DNA of 28,465 nt, taken from a virus. Positions within the stretch are counted from its first letter, which is position 1. Every line of letters begins with the position of its first letter. The notes beneath the pieces are model-generated. The model made no database searches, had not been told where the DNA came from, and worked only from the letters and a program-made list of their open reading frames with translations. A program made the translations under genes and the position numbers. Shown here piece after piece: positions 1 to 8,076 of this stretch. The stretch covers positions 1-28,465 of IMG/VR virus record IMGVR_UViG_3300044695_002844; one strand, given 5' to 3'.

Positions 1-179
1 TGCGAACATTCTTAGATTCGAATCCGCATTTTGTACAAAGCACACCCGCTACTACAAATACTAAAACCAATATCGCAGCAATTAACACAAAGAAACTGGA
101 CATTACTTCATTAGATATGAAGAATCCAGAACACCGTAAGATTTATGCTGAATATCGTAAATCTTCTGGTTTAGCCTAA
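1..179 (+). CDS. Prohead scaffolding protein, C-terminal part (5' end missing)
   Basis: The frame starting at base 3 is open from the window edge to a TAA at 177-179 and gives 58 residues, including FLDSNPHFVQ and ending in KNPEHRKIYAEYRKSSGLA. It sits directly upstream of the major capsid gene, the usual place of a scaffold. The polar composition and the NPxxRKxYAxYR-like tail fit scaffold C-termini, which bind the capsid protein during prohead assembly. The missing N-terminal part is very probably the open frame at 28051-28465: base 28465 plus bases 1-2 make a CTG codon and the frame continues. Assignment rests on context and composition, with no catalytic motif. Confidence 0.65.
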   Translation, partial: RTFLDSNPHFVQSTPATTNTKTNIAAINTKKLDITSLDMKNPEHRKIYAEYRKSSGLA

Positions 180-199
180 CAATATAAAGGAGATTTATT

Positions 200-1045
200 A
201 TGGCTGGTTCAACAACCTCAACACTAAATGACTTGCTCCCACAAATCGTGGCAGAGGCAATGTTTGTAGCACAAGAACGCAGTATTATGCGTGGTCTTGT
301 AAAGAATTATACCTTGGCACCTGCCCAAGGTAAGACTGTTACTGTTCCAATTTACCCAACACAAACTGCTGCCGCAGTTACAGAAGGTAATGAAATTGAC
401 AACACAGCAGTCAGCACAAGCGGTGCAACACTAACTGTTTCTACAGTTGGTATCCGTACATTGTTAACAGACTTGGCACGTGTGTCGGCTGCTAGCAACG
501 TTGTTGCAGATATGGGTCGTTTGTTTGGCGAAGCAATTGCCAAGAAAATTGACACAGATTTAGTTACATTGTTCTCAAGTTTCACTGGTAACGTTGGTGG
601 TGCTAGTACAGCATTGTCAGCAGCCGTTGTTGCACAAAGTGTTGCCAAGTTACGTGCTGCTAGCGTACCAAGCGATGCATTGGCTGTTGTTGTTCACCCT
701 TACGTTGCTTATGATCTTAAAGCCAACTTGACCAATACATTTGCTAACCCAAATGCTGGTATGTTGCAGAACGAAGCAATGATGCAAGGTTACGTTGGTA
801 CTCTGTTTGGAGTTCCAGTTTACGAAAATGCAAACGTTCCTGATACAGGTACTGCTGGTGACTACACTGGCGCTATCTTCCATCGTGACGCATTGGGTCT
901 TGCAATGATCGGTGATATCAATATCGAAACACAACGTCGTGCTAGTTACATCGGTGATGACATTGTTGGTACTTGTCACTATGCTGTTGGCGTACTGTAT
1001 AATGCATACGGTCAGGCCATCATCAGCGATAGTTCGATCATCTAA
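200..1045 (+). CDS. Major capsid protein (HK97-fold type)
   Basis: This 281-residue protein should form the icosahedral shell. It lies between the scaffold and head-tail connector genes, as expected for a major capsid protein. The N-terminal helix-rich arm (residues 1-40) is followed by a Thr/Val-rich strand region with VTVPIYPTQTAAAVTEGNEI, typical of HK97-type E-loop/P-domain segments. The middle holds an alanine-rich spine helix (about 95-125) and an A-domain-like stretch (about 150-200, with VVHPYVAYDL). The C-terminal part, GAIFHRDALGLAMIGDINIETQRRAS, is a common capsid ending. The start is supported by AAAGGAG eight bases upstream of ATG 200. The fold assignment is from pattern recognition, not alignment. 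Confidence 0.85.
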   Translation: MAGSTTSTLNDLLPQIVAEAMFVAQERSIMRGLVKNYTLAPAQGKTVTVPIYPTQTAAAVTEGNEIDNTAVSTSGATLTVSTVGIRTLLTDLARVSAASNVVADMGRLFGEAIAKKIDTDLVTLFSSFTGNVGGASTALSAAVVAQSVAKLRAASVPSDALAVVVHPYVAYDLKANLTNTFANPNAGMLQNEAMMQGYVGTLFGVPVYENANVPDTGTAGDYTGAIFHRDALGLAMIGDINIETQRRASYIGDDIVGTCHYAVGVLYNAYGQAIISDSSII

Positions 1046-1057
1046 CAGGAGATAGAG

Positions 1058-1567
1058 ATGGCCTTCATTACAAATGGTAGCACAGTAATTTCTTTTGCCG
1101 AGTATCAAGATGTTGTTGATGCCGATCAGAGATTATTTGAAGCCAACGAAGGCCTCACTGACGACGTAGTAGAAACTATGTTGATCCGCAGTACTGAACG
1201 CATTTTAGAATTGCTTAGAGCAACTGATTGGTGGGCCGAGTTGTACATAACCAAGTCCACTAATCTTTCTCTAAAAACACGTGCCGATATCCCACCATTG
1301 GATATCAATCGAATTCAAGCGCGATACAATGATTTTACAGACCTTTGTGTGTATTATGGATTGTATGATAAGATATTGCCCAAGATTGCTGACTTCAGCA
1401 CTGAGGACAATGCCGAACGTGCAAAGATTGGATTTTATCAGCAAAAGTATGATTCACTGTTTGGTGAATTGGTTACTCGAGGTGATTGGTACAACTTTGA
1501 TGGTGCCGCAGGCATCGACAGCAACGATAAGATGCCTGGTGTATACAATTTACGGAGAATTAGATGA
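1058..1567 (+). CDS. Head-tail connector protein
   Basis: This 169-residue acidic protein begins 12 bases after the capsid gene behind an ACAGGAG site. It starts with a helical SFAEYQDVVDADQRLFEANEGL segment, continues through further predicted helices and ends in a short basic tail (LRRIR). Size, helicity and position between capsid and tail-tube genes fit a head-completion or adaptor protein that joins the portal ring to the tail. Its stop overlaps the next start by ATGA, suggesting coupled translation. No diagnostic motif is visible, so the role comes from position. Confidence 0.55.
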   Translation: MAFITNGSTVISFAEYQDVVDADQRLFEANEGLTDDVVETMLIRSTERILELLRATDWWAELYITKSTNLSLKTRADIPPLDINRIQARYNDFTDLCVYYGLYDKILPKIADFSTEDNAERAKIGFYQQKYDSLFGELVTRGDWYNFDGAAGIDSNDKMPGVYNLRRIR

Positions 1568-1962
1568 GATCTGACTTTATTGCCTATATCAAGTCTCTAC
1601 AGTTAGGTAGTTATAGACTAACTGAAGAATTGCCTTGGGACAATAACGGTCAGCCATTATATCTAAGTAATCTGAAAACCATCTATGTGGATGCAGATCA
1701 GATTGAACAGATACCATTAATTGATACACTAGGTTCAGCGGGTTGTGTAGATGAAGTTACTACAGTCCGTGTCTACTTCGTGAATGACGCAAAAACTCTG
1801 CCGTCAAACTATGAAAGTCTTGTTGCCAATATTAAACAGGCACGCACACAATCGTTTACACTAGGATACATCCAAAAGATATGTCAGGTGTCAACAAGTT
1901 TTGTGTCGGACAGGATGATTACCGAGTTCGACTTCAGTTTCAGACAATTACTAACCAACTAA
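1564..1962 (+). CDS. Tail terminator / tail completion-like protein
   Basis: This 132-residue protein starts at the ATGA overlap with the connector gene and ends 10 bases before the tail-tube gene. That is the usual slot of the tail terminator (lambda gpU or HK97 gp10-like), which caps the tail tube and joins it to the head. The alternating hydrophobic pattern (KTIYVDADQIEQIPLIDTL, VTTVRVYFVND) and the ending in FDFSFRQLLTN suggest an alpha/beta fold like that family. There is no direct motif match and the call rests on synteny. Confidence 0.5.
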   Translation: MRSDFIAYIKSLQLGSYRLTEELPWDNNGQPLYLSNLKTIYVDADQIEQIPLIDTLGSAGCVDEVTTVRVYFVNDAKTLPSNYESLVANIKQARTQSFTLGYIQKICQVSTSFVSDRMITEFDFSFRQLLTN

Positions 1963-1972
1963 AGGAACAAAT

Positions 1973-2440
1973 ATGTCATACATTTATCCCGCTCCTGGTG
2001 TTACTGATGTACAAGTAGTGTTGAACCTAAAAAAAGGCGCAACAGCAAACTTGGCCATTCCAGCACTTCAGAACGTAACCATTAATAACTCCAACGATGT
2101 GTTCACTTGGACACAATTGGATACAGGTTCTAAACTACAGGTTGCTACTACAGCAACAAATAGTTTGGCTCTTAACTTAGTACTAGACCAGAAGACATTC
2201 TTCGGTAACACAGCAGCCAGTGCCGGTTCTACTGCACTAGCAGGTGTATTTGGACTAAGCAAAGATAAGACTCTAGTAGATTTTTATCTTTATATGGGCG
2301 ATGAATCAGATGGTACAGCAGGTAAAACAGTCAGTGGACAAGGTTATGTCACTGGTTTAGCACCTACAGTTAGTGCAGACGCACCTGTATGGGTTAGCCC
2401 AGTAACTATCACTGTCACTGGTGACTTTACTCTGTCGTAA
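1973..2440 (+). CDS. Major tail tube protein
   Basis: This 155-residue protein is rich in Thr, Ser, Val, Ala and Gly with beta-strand periodicity, as in tail-tube subunits that stack as rings. It starts with MSYIYPAPGV after an AAAGGAAC ribosome binding site and ends in a strand (PVWVSPVTITVTGDFTLS). It sits between the terminator-like gene and the tail chaperones, the standard place of the tube gene. A strong rho-independent terminator follows directly, in keeping with a highly expressed structural gene that ends a transcription unit. Confidence 0.75.
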   Translation: MSYIYPAPGVTDVQVVLNLKKGATANLAIPALQNVTINNSNDVFTWTQLDTGSKLQVATTATNSLALNLVLDQKTFFGNTAASAGSTALAGVFGLSKDKTLVDFYLYMGDESDGTAGKTVSGQGYVTGLAPTVSADAPVWVSPVTITVTGDFTLS

Positions 2441-2457
2441 TCCACAGCAATAACAAT

Positions 2458-2486
2458 GACGGGGCTCTAGGGCCCTGTCTTTGTTT
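2458..2486 (+). terminator. Rho-independent terminator after tail tube gene
   Basis: An 8-bp stem pairs GACGGGGC (2458-2465) with GCCCTGTC (2472-2479) with one G-U pair, a six-base loop and a T-rich tract (TTTGTTT) directly after. It lies 17 bases past the tail-tube stop codon. It would end the head and tail-tube transcript before the chaperone genes. Confidence 0.8.
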
Positions 2487-2488
2487 AC

Positions 2489-2496
2489 ACTAAATA
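2489..2496 (+). promoter_or_regulatory. T4-late-like box ACTAAATA
   Basis: ACTAAATA follows the terminator directly and lies 11 bases before the next start codon. It matches 6 of 8 bases of TATAAATA, and the identical octamer recurs before the scaffold gene at 28011. Its position between a terminator and a gene supports a promoter, but the short leader leaves little room for a ribosome binding site. Confidence 0.4.
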
Positions 2497-2507
2497 ATAG
2501 AGTAGAT

Positions 2508-2687
2508 ATGGACGTAATAGATTCAAAGACAGATGAGGAACTTTTAAAAAGTTTACTCGCAGAGATAGCCAAGGCCACAAATGAAATACGTTGTGCCCGG
2601 GGCGACATAGATAAAGCAAGCAGTAGACTTAACTTTCTACTGGTAGTTGCTAACACACTGATTAATAGACAGGAGATCGATAGATGA
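2508..2687 (+). CDS. Small helical protein upstream of tail chaperones
   Basis: A 59-residue charged protein beginning MDVIDSKTDEELLKSLLAEI. Heptad-like hydrophobic spacing across residues 10-50 suggests a helical, possibly coiled-coil protein. The ATG at 2508 is preferred over an upstream in-frame TTG at 2481, which lies inside the terminator T-tract. It overlaps the chaperone gene by ATGA at 2684-2687, so the two are probably co-translated. It might be an extra tail-assembly factor, but I do not recognise the family. Confidence 0.6.
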   Translation: MDVIDSKTDEELLKSLLAEIAKATNEIRCARGDIDKASSRLNFLLVVANTLINRQEIDR

Positions 2688-2980
2688 ACTTAAAAGAACT
2701 TGCAGCAAAACCACAACTAATCAAACTGACCTTAGATGATGAGGATACTTTGGCCGAATACAAAGAGCCATTGGATTTTCACATTATGGATCGTCAACCC
2801 ATTGACGTTTTTGTCAAACTGGCTGGCCTCTCACTAGATAACCTAGGTGAGATTGTTACCATTGTAAATGATTTGATCCTTGATGAGTCGGGCGAAAAGA
2901 TTGTGGCCAATGATTATGTATTACCGCAGAAGTTGTATATGCGTGTAGTTGAGAAGGTTATTAAGCAACTGGGGGAGTAA
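2684..2980 (+). CDS. Tail assembly chaperone, short form (gpG-like)
   Basis: This 98-residue acidic protein lies upstream of the tape-measure gene, where lambda-type phages encode gpG. It begins MNLKELAAKPQLIKLTLDDE and includes a MDRQPIDVFVKLAGL segment typical of chaperones that coat the tape measure until the tube polymerises. It ends in KQLGE followed by TAA, at a GGGGG run where a -1 shift would extend it into the next frame. The short form should be the major product. Confidence comes from synteny and the lambda-like frameshift arrangement. Confidence 0.65.
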   Translation: MNLKELAAKPQLIKLTLDDEDTLAEYKEPLDFHIMDRQPIDVFVKLAGLSLDNLGEIVTIVNDLILDESGEKIVANDYVLPQKLYMRVVEKVIKQLGE

Positions 2981-3228
2981 CCAACGCCGACATCAGTAAA
3001 GATGACATAGAATTAATGTTGATGTTAGACACTCTAGGTCAGCGATACGGATGTTTGCCCAGTGAGATTTTGGCGAAGGGCGATTCAATAGACATTAAGA
3101 TAATGACTACCAGTATCGCCTGGCACAATGAACGTGAACGTAGAGCACAAGAAGGTTATAAGATGCCCAACAATCACGGTTATACCACAGAAGAGTTGCT
3201 TAAAATGAAGGAAAGGACGAACCGATGA
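2684..3228 (+). CDS. Tail assembly chaperone, frameshifted long form (gpGT-like)
   Basis: The -1 frame is open from 2965 to the TGA at 3226-3228 and encodes DDIELMLMLDTLGQRYGCLP and SEILAKGDSIDIKIMTTSIAWHN, resembling the T domain of phage tail chaperones that recruits tail-tube protein. The first ATG in that frame (3016) has no ribosome binding site and would cut off part of the domain, so the T part is best explained as a fusion. Ribosomes decoding GGG at 2972-2974 can slip back one base and keep full pairing, then read GGA GTA ACC onward. The fusion would be about 181 residues. Lambda and many long-tailed phages use the same device. Confidence 0.6.
2969..2980 (+). promoter_or_regulatory. 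Probable -1 ribosomal frameshift site (CTG GGG GAG TAA)
   Basis: The zero-frame codons are CTG GGG GAG followed by stop TAA. The five-G run at 2971-2975 lets the tRNA on GGG re-pair perfectly after a one-base backward slip. The stop codon two codons downstream may add a pause. It is not a canonical XXXYYYZ heptamer, so it would act by single-tRNA slippage. Confidence 0.5.
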
Positions 3229-3530
3229 GTATAAAATGCAATATTGATCAAGCCTTAAATCAATTTAAGCAACTTGCTGAAGTGCCAGACAAGGTAGTAC
3301 AGCAGGCCTTTAGATATTTTGTTAAGATAACTCCCATTGGATCCGGTCCGGATTCCGGTAACGCTCGACGTAACACACGATTAGAAAATGATACTACCAT
3401 TGTAGCAGACTACGTTTATTCAGAAAGATTGGATAAAGGTTATAGTAAACAAGCACCCAATGGTATGGTCAAACCAACAGAAGCAGAAATTAGAAAACTT
3501 CTGGATCGAGAAGTTAACAAAATAAAATAG
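3225..3530 (+). CDS. Tail-associated protein, HK97 gp10-like
   Basis: A 101-residue basic protein overlapping the chaperone frame by ATGA and ending 10 bases before the tape-measure gene. The GSGPDSGNARRNTRLEND segment and the VADYVYSERLDKGYSKQAPN segment match the pattern of HK97-gp10-like and minor-capsid-like proteins, where a Tyr-rich strand is followed by GxSxQAPxGM. Such proteins usually act at the neck or in tail completion. Its place between chaperones and tape measure is unusual for that family, so the precise role is uncertain. Confidence 0.5.
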   Translation: MSIKCNIDQALNQFKQLAEVPDKVVQQAFRYFVKITPIGSGPDSGNARRNTRLENDTTIVADYVYSERLDKGYSKQAPNGMVKPTEAEIRKLLDREVNKIK

Positions 3531-3540
3531 GACACGCAAG

Positions 3541-6045
3541 ATGGCTTCGATACGCACCGTACTAGAATTAGCAAACCAGCAGTTTATGTCTGCTATCAAG
3601 CAGTCTAGTGATGCAGTTAAGAATTTTGAAAAAGATTCTGTTAATGCTGGATCCAATTCAACTGGATCATTTAAGAAAATAGATGTTGCTGCTGCGGCAT
3701 TGACTGCAACAATGATAGCATTAGGTAAGCAAACACTTACATTTGCTGATGACCTAGTAGACATCGCCAATGCAACACAATCATCAGTATCCAGTATCCT
3801 AGGACTTGGTGCTGCCTTACAAGAAAGTGGTGGCAAGGCCGAAAACTCGGGGCGTTTGTTCCAGGCACTGTCAAATAAGATAACAGAAGCCAACAGTGGT
3901 AATCTTAAGACGATCGACCTATTCAACAAGTTAGGTATTAGTTTTACTGATCTTGGTAATGCCAGCGAAACACAGATACGTAATAAATTAATTAAATCCA
4001 TTGCCGAACTGCCTACTGCCAGTGAACGTGCAGCACGTGGTATGGATATGTTCGGCAAGGCTGCATTGGGTGTAGACTTCTTAACACTTGCTGCCAACAT
4101 AGATAAAAATACAGAAAAATACAAACAGTATGAAGGTGCACTAAAGACTGCGGCTGATGCCAACGATGCATTGCAACGTATTGTTATGGATCTCAAAGTT
4201 GCATTTGCCACAGCATTTGAGCCAATCTTCAAAGTCATTGCCAATCTCAATATTAACGTAGATACATTGTCCTTGGCATTGAAAGGCATTGCTGCTGTAC
4301 TACTAGTATTGGGTAGTGCTGCTGTGATCAGTGGAATCATCGGTGTCGCCAAAGCCATTGTAGGTATCGGTCTAGCATTGAATGCTATTCCCATTGCTCG
4401 ACTGGCCAGTATTATTGCAATTGCCGGTATTGGTGTCTTAGAATATACCGGACTAGTAGATAAACTTACCAATGCCACAGCAAACAACACTGATACAATA
4501 AATGAACAACTAGATGCATTAAAACAAAACGGAGAACTGACTGGACGAGATCAATCTGGTGCGCTGGATGCAATTGCCAAGCAAGGTGCGGGTCTTAGAG
4601 ACATTATTGACCGCTATAAGGAATCCAACAAGGCCATACGTGAAAAACTAGACCTTGAAATGCAAGGTATCACGCAAGGTGAGCAACAGAAGCGTATCAG
4701 CCAAACAACTGCAGAGATACAGCAAAATGCAGAAAAGGCCCTGATTGATCTCAAGAAGCAATACTTTGGATTGGATGCTGAAGGCCGTGGTCGTCAAAGT
4801 GCTGCCTATGAAGCACAGAAAAAGATCATTATGGACATTGCGGAAACTGAAAAGGCCGCAGTAACAGAACAGATCAAACGTATTGAAACACTTAAATCTG
4901 CACAAAAAGATTTAACAACTGGTCTACAGATTCGTGGCAAGGCCGAAGAAGAGATCTATAAAATACAACAAGGATTGACACCTCGTGGTAATAGTCAAGA
5001 GATTGTCAACAACGAAGAAATCAATCGTGTACTGCAACGTCGCCAGGTACTGTTGGAATGGGTTATTGCCAACAAAGCCAATATCAGTTTGTATGAAATT
5101 GGCGAAGGCTTACTAAAAGGTACTGGTAGTGCCAGTGAGTTTACAACACAAATACAAGCAGCAATTGATAAAGTTAAAGCCTTAGGCGAAAGTGATCTTG
5201 ATGTTAGTGATCTATTTAAATCAGTAGAAGATCAGTTATTGGCCATTGATCAGGCTGCTGCCTCATTAACACAAACTAAACTAGATGCTGCCGATCAACA
5301 GCGTAGTTTCTCTTATGGCTGGTCAAAGGCATTTAATGAATATGCTGATAGTGCCAGCAATGCAGCCAACACAGCAAGAACATTATTTGGAAAAGCCACA
5401 CAAGGTATGGAAGATGCCTTGGTCAAATTTGCCAAGACTGGTAAGTTTGAATGGAAGCAATTCCTCAATATGATGTTGGAGGAATTGCTCCGCGCACAAA
5501 TTAAAAGTGTGTTTGCTAAATTGTTAGGCGGAATGGGCGGACTGTTTGGCGGTGGCAGTGGCGGTGGTGGAGGATTATTAGGAAGTTTATTTGGTGGTGG
5601 TGGAGCCAAAGGTGGCAAAAGCGGTGGAGGATTATTAGGTGGACTAATTGGTGGTGTCAGCAAAGGTGTTGGCAAACTAGTTGGTGGCATCGGTAGCGCC
5701 ATTGGTGGCCTATTTGGCGGTGGCAGCAGTGATAGAATGACAGGCACTGCTGGAGGCGGCGGATTTGGTACTGGTGCCGACTTTGGTAACCAAGACTTTG
5801 GTGGATTCTTTGCCAGCGGCGGAACACTTGCTTCCGGTAAATGGGGTATTGCCGGAGAAGCAGGACCAGAATTGATAACAGGTCCAGCCAACATAACACC
5901 ACTCGCACAAATGGGCACAACCAACGTCACTTACAATATCAATGCCGTTGATGCAGCAAGTTTTAAACAAATGATCGCAAGAGATCCACAATTCATATAT
6001 GCTGTGACACAAATGGGTGCCCGTAGCATACCAGGAGCAAGATAA
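3541..6045 (+). CDS. Tape measure protein
   Basis: This 834-residue protein is the longest of the tail operon upstream of the fibres and follows the tail chaperones, as tape measures do. The N-terminus is helical (residues 1-230), then hydrophobic segments at about 245-305 could cross a membrane during DNA injection. A charged coiled-coil region covers about 310-620, a glycine-rich stretch about 655-740, and the end has ASGGTLASGKWGIAGEAGPE, a signature of tape-measure C-termini. At the usual 0.15 nm per residue it predicts a tail of roughly 125 nm. No peptidase or lytic transglycosylase motif is evident. Confidence 0.85.
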   Translation: MASIRTVLELANQQFMSAIKQSSDAVKNFEKDSVNAGSNSTGSFKKIDVAAAALTATMIALGKQTLTFADDLVDIANATQSSVSSILGLGAALQESGGKAENSGRLFQALSNKITEANSGNLKTIDLFNKLGISFTDLGNASETQIRNKLIKSIAELPTASERAARGMDMFGKAALGVDFLTLAANIDKNTEKYKQYEGALKTAADANDALQRIVMDLKVAFATAFEPIFKVIANLNINVDTLSLALKGIAAVLLVLGSAAVISGIIGVAKAIVGIGLALNAIPIARLASIIAIAGIGVLEYTGLVDKLTNATANNTDTINEQLDALKQNGELTGRDQSGALDAIAKQGAGLRDIIDRYKESNKAIREKLDLEMQGITQGEQQKRISQTTAEIQQNAEKALIDLKKQYFGLDAEGRGRQSAAYEAQKKIIMDIAETEKAAVTEQIKRIETLKSAQKDLTTGLQIRGKAEEEIYKIQQGLTPRGNSQEIVNNEEINRVLQRRQVLLEWVIANKANISLYEIGEGLLKGTGSASEFTTQIQAAIDKVKALGESDLDVSDLFKSVEDQLLAIDQAAASLTQTKLDAADQQRSFSYGWSKAFNEYADSASNAANTARTLFGKATQGMEDALVKFAKTGKFEWKQFLNMMLEELLRAQIKSVFAKLLGGMGGLFGGGSGGGGGLLGSLFGGGGAKGGKSGGGLLGGLIGGVSKGVGKLVGGIGSAIGGLFGGGSSDRMTGTAGGGGFGTGADFGNQDFGGFFASGGTLASGKWGIAGEAGPELITGPANITPLAQMGTTNVTYNINAVDAASFKQMIARDPQFIYAVTQMGARSIPGAR

Positions 6046-6048
6046 GTT

Positions 6049-6672
6049 ATGACAACAGCATTCCAATACATATTTGATCGTGCAGAAAGCATATCCATAG
6101 ACAGACGTGCAGTAGTGGCACAAACAGTAACAAGAGATCAAACAATACGTTCAGTATCACGTGGCGGAAACATTTGGCGATTCGAAGTTAAAATGCCAAA
6201 TGGTATTCCTTGGTCACAAATGCGCCCATACATTGAAAGCAGCGACTTTGCTGATCGTTTCACTGTGGGCAATGTGCAATTAAACAATTCTGGCTACAAC
6301 AGTTGGTTTACTGCCTATCAAGGTAACAGCATCAACTCCACAGGATTTGCAGCCAATTGGACACAAGGATCAAGCACAGTTACCTTAACCACAAGTCCAA
6401 CTACTGCCAGCGGAAATAAGTTTTTGTCCGGTGATATCATACAATTGGGCACCAGTGGTCGTGTGTATTCTATTGTGTCAAACGTTGCATTTAACAGTAA
6501 CACAGTATCGGTCAATAGACCAGTATTAGACACAACTGGGTCGGGCACACTCAAAGTAGGGCCAGCAGTAACTTGGCAAGTTCTTTGTACAGAGATGCCA
6601 ACTTGGACAATATTTGCACGAGATCAGGTCAGTTGGTCAGGGTCATTTAAATTTGCGGAATATATGTTATGA
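6049..6672 (+). CDS. Distal tail protein-like structural protein
   Basis: A 207-residue beta-rich protein directly after the tape measure, the usual slot of distal-tail proteins that start the tail-tip complex. It opens with FQYIFDRAESISIDRRAVVA and ends with MPTWTIFARDQVSWSGSFKF, with a Ser/Thr-rich segment between (about 95-170) that resembles an inserted carbohydrate-binding or oligosaccharide-binding-type domain. The ATG at 6049 comes after GATAAGTT with a weak ribosome site and is probably coupled to the tape-measure stop three bases upstream. Identity is by synteny. Confidence 0.5.
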   Translation: MTTAFQYIFDRAESISIDRRAVVAQTVTRDQTIRSVSRGGNIWRFEVKMPNGIPWSQMRPYIESSDFADRFTVGNVQLNNSGYNSWFTAYQGNSINSTGFAANWTQGSSTVTLTTSPTTASGNKFLSGDIIQLGTSGRVYSIVSNVAFNSNTVSVNRPVLDTTGSGTLKVGPAVTWQVLCTEMPTWTIFARDQVSWSGSFKFAEYML

Positions 6673-7241
6673 GTTTAGATTTAAGTACCTACGGTGAAAT
6701 ACAAACAGCATTATTCTGTAGGATTGATGTACCTGATTATGAAGTTTTACGATTCAGCAATTATTCATTGCCCTTAACCATTGATGGTGAATCATACACT
6801 GGCATAGGTAATCTTATGAGTGTGACTACCAGTGCAAGTGAATTGCGTGTAAGTACCAGTGAAGTAACTGTGACCATATCTGGCATACCAAGTAAGAACA
6901 TCAGCGATGTGCTGACTTACAAGTTCCGTGGATCCAACATCATTGTGTATCGTGCCATCTTCAATCCTACAACTGGCATACTACTAGACATAGCCAGTAA
7001 CCCAGTAGGCAAATTTCGTGGCATTGTTAACAACTATAGCCTTAACGAAGATTGGTCCGGCACAGATGCATCCAACACAATTAGCCTAATGTGTACCAGT
7101 ACTATTGGTCTGTTAAATAATAAAGTGACCGGTAGAAAGACAAACCCAAACGATCAGAAGTTATATTATCCAGATGATATAAGTATGGATCGTGTGCCAA
7201 ACCTAGCCAATAGTAATTTTAATTTTGGCGCAAGGAAATAA
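6669..7241 (+). CDS. Tail-tip protein, DUF2163-like
   Basis: This 190-residue protein overlaps the upstream gene by ATGA. Its pattern ALFCRIDVPDYEVLRFSNY, then TGIGNLMSVTTSASELRVST, then VTVTISGIPSKNISDVL, then RGSNIIVYRAIFNPTTG recalls DUF2163-type and related tail-tip proteins of phages and gene transfer agents, in which a strand-rich N-domain precedes the hub. It would sit between the distal tail ring and the hub encoded next. Family membership is my recall of the pattern, not a search result. Confidence 0.5.
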   Translation: MSLDLSTYGEIQTALFCRIDVPDYEVLRFSNYSLPLTIDGESYTGIGNLMSVTTSASELRVSTSEVTVTISGIPSKNISDVLTYKFRGSNIIVYRAIFNPTTGILLDIASNPVGKFRGIVNNYSLNEDWSGTDASNTISLMCTSTIGLLNNKVTGRKTNPNDQKLYYPDDISMDRVPNLANSNFNFGARK

Positions 7242-7251
7242 GGATTAATAG

Positions 7252-8076
7252 ATGAGTTTTTTAGATGATATACTGGGTGACGTTGGAGGATTTTTTAAAA
7301 ATACCTTTGGCGACAGTGCTGGATTAATTGGTGGATTGCTGTCCACAGCACTCACTGGTTTCGCACTCAAGAAAGTAAATGACAGCGTAACCAAAGAAAA
7401 TGAAACAAAGACAACTACCACTACCACCGAAGCAGCAACCACTTCTGCAATCACATCTTCTGTTAGTGACAGCGCCGGTGTTAGATTACAGGTTGCACCA
7501 AACGTAGATCAAAGAGTACCTGTGTTGTATGGATCTGCTTTCTTTGGTGGAATTGTAACAGAAGCAGTTTCCTCATCAGACAATCAAACAATGTATTATG
7601 TTCTTACATTGTGTGAAAAGACTGGAACCAAAATAAGTGATGACTTACCAAGCCAATTTACATTTAAAGATGTGTACTTAAATGATAATCGTGTAGTGTT
7701 TTACCCAGATGGATATACTGTAAATTATACACTAGACCGTGATAATAACTTTGATCGTAACTATGATGGATTGATTAAAATCTACGCTTACGATGGTGGT
7801 AGTACTAATACAGTAAATTTTGAAGATTATAGTAATCCAGCATTACCAACTGCATCACAAGTGATACCTACCTGGACTACTGCTCATTCAATGACCAACT
7901 TGGTTTTTGCAATAATAAGTATTACCTATAATAGTGAGCGTGGAGTTACAGGACTCCCAACAGTTACTTTTAATATTGAAAATTCTATGATTATGCCCGG
8001 TGATTGTTTATATGATTATATGACTAATACTCGTTATGGTGCAGGTATAGCAGCAGAGGAGATATTTGTACAATGA
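7252..8076 (+). CDS. Tail-tip hub protein, N-terminal part (gpJ-like, split)
   Basis: A 274-residue protein with a hydrophobic N-terminal segment (LIGGLLSTALTGFALKKV) and a Thr-rich linker (about 45-70). It then has VPVLYGSAFFGGIVTEA and YDYMTNTRYGAGI, both typical of the N-terminal half of large gpJ-like hub or central-fibre proteins. In the relatives I recall this half continues directly into an RYxINGLL segment; here the frame stops at EEIFVQ, and that segment appears only at 10485, after another gene. The stop overlaps the next start by ATGA. A ribosome site (GAGGAG) lies inside its 3' end. It looks like the first piece of a split hub gene. Confidence 0.6.
   Translation: MSFLDDILGDVGGFFKNTFGDSAGLIGGLLSTALTGFALKKVNDSVTKENETKTTTTTTEAATTSAITSSVSDSAGVRLQVAPNVDQRVPVLYGSAFFGGIVTEAVSSSDNQTMYYVLTLCEKTGTKISDDLPSQFTFKDVYLNDNRVVFYPDGYTVNYTLDRDNNFDRNYDGLIKIYAYDGGSTNTVNFEDYSNPALPTASQVIPTWTTAHSMTNLVFAIISITYNSERGVTGLPTVTFNIENSMIMPGDCLYDYMTNTRYGAGIAAEEIFVQ

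Noticed and set aside
3016-3228. Independent 70-residue gene starting at ATG 3016
   Set aside because: There is no ribosome site, and the chaperone-like sequence continues upstream of this ATG in the same frame, which fits a frameshift product better.
3420-4490. 356-residue open frame on the minus strand opposite the tape-measure gene
   Set aside because: It is a shadow of a long, well-supported + strand gene, has biased Ala/Ser/Leu composition and no ribosome site or recognisable domain.
5313-5930. Proline-rich minus-strand frame opposite the end of the tape measure
   Set aside because: The proline runs are the complement of glycine codons in the tape-measure C-terminus.
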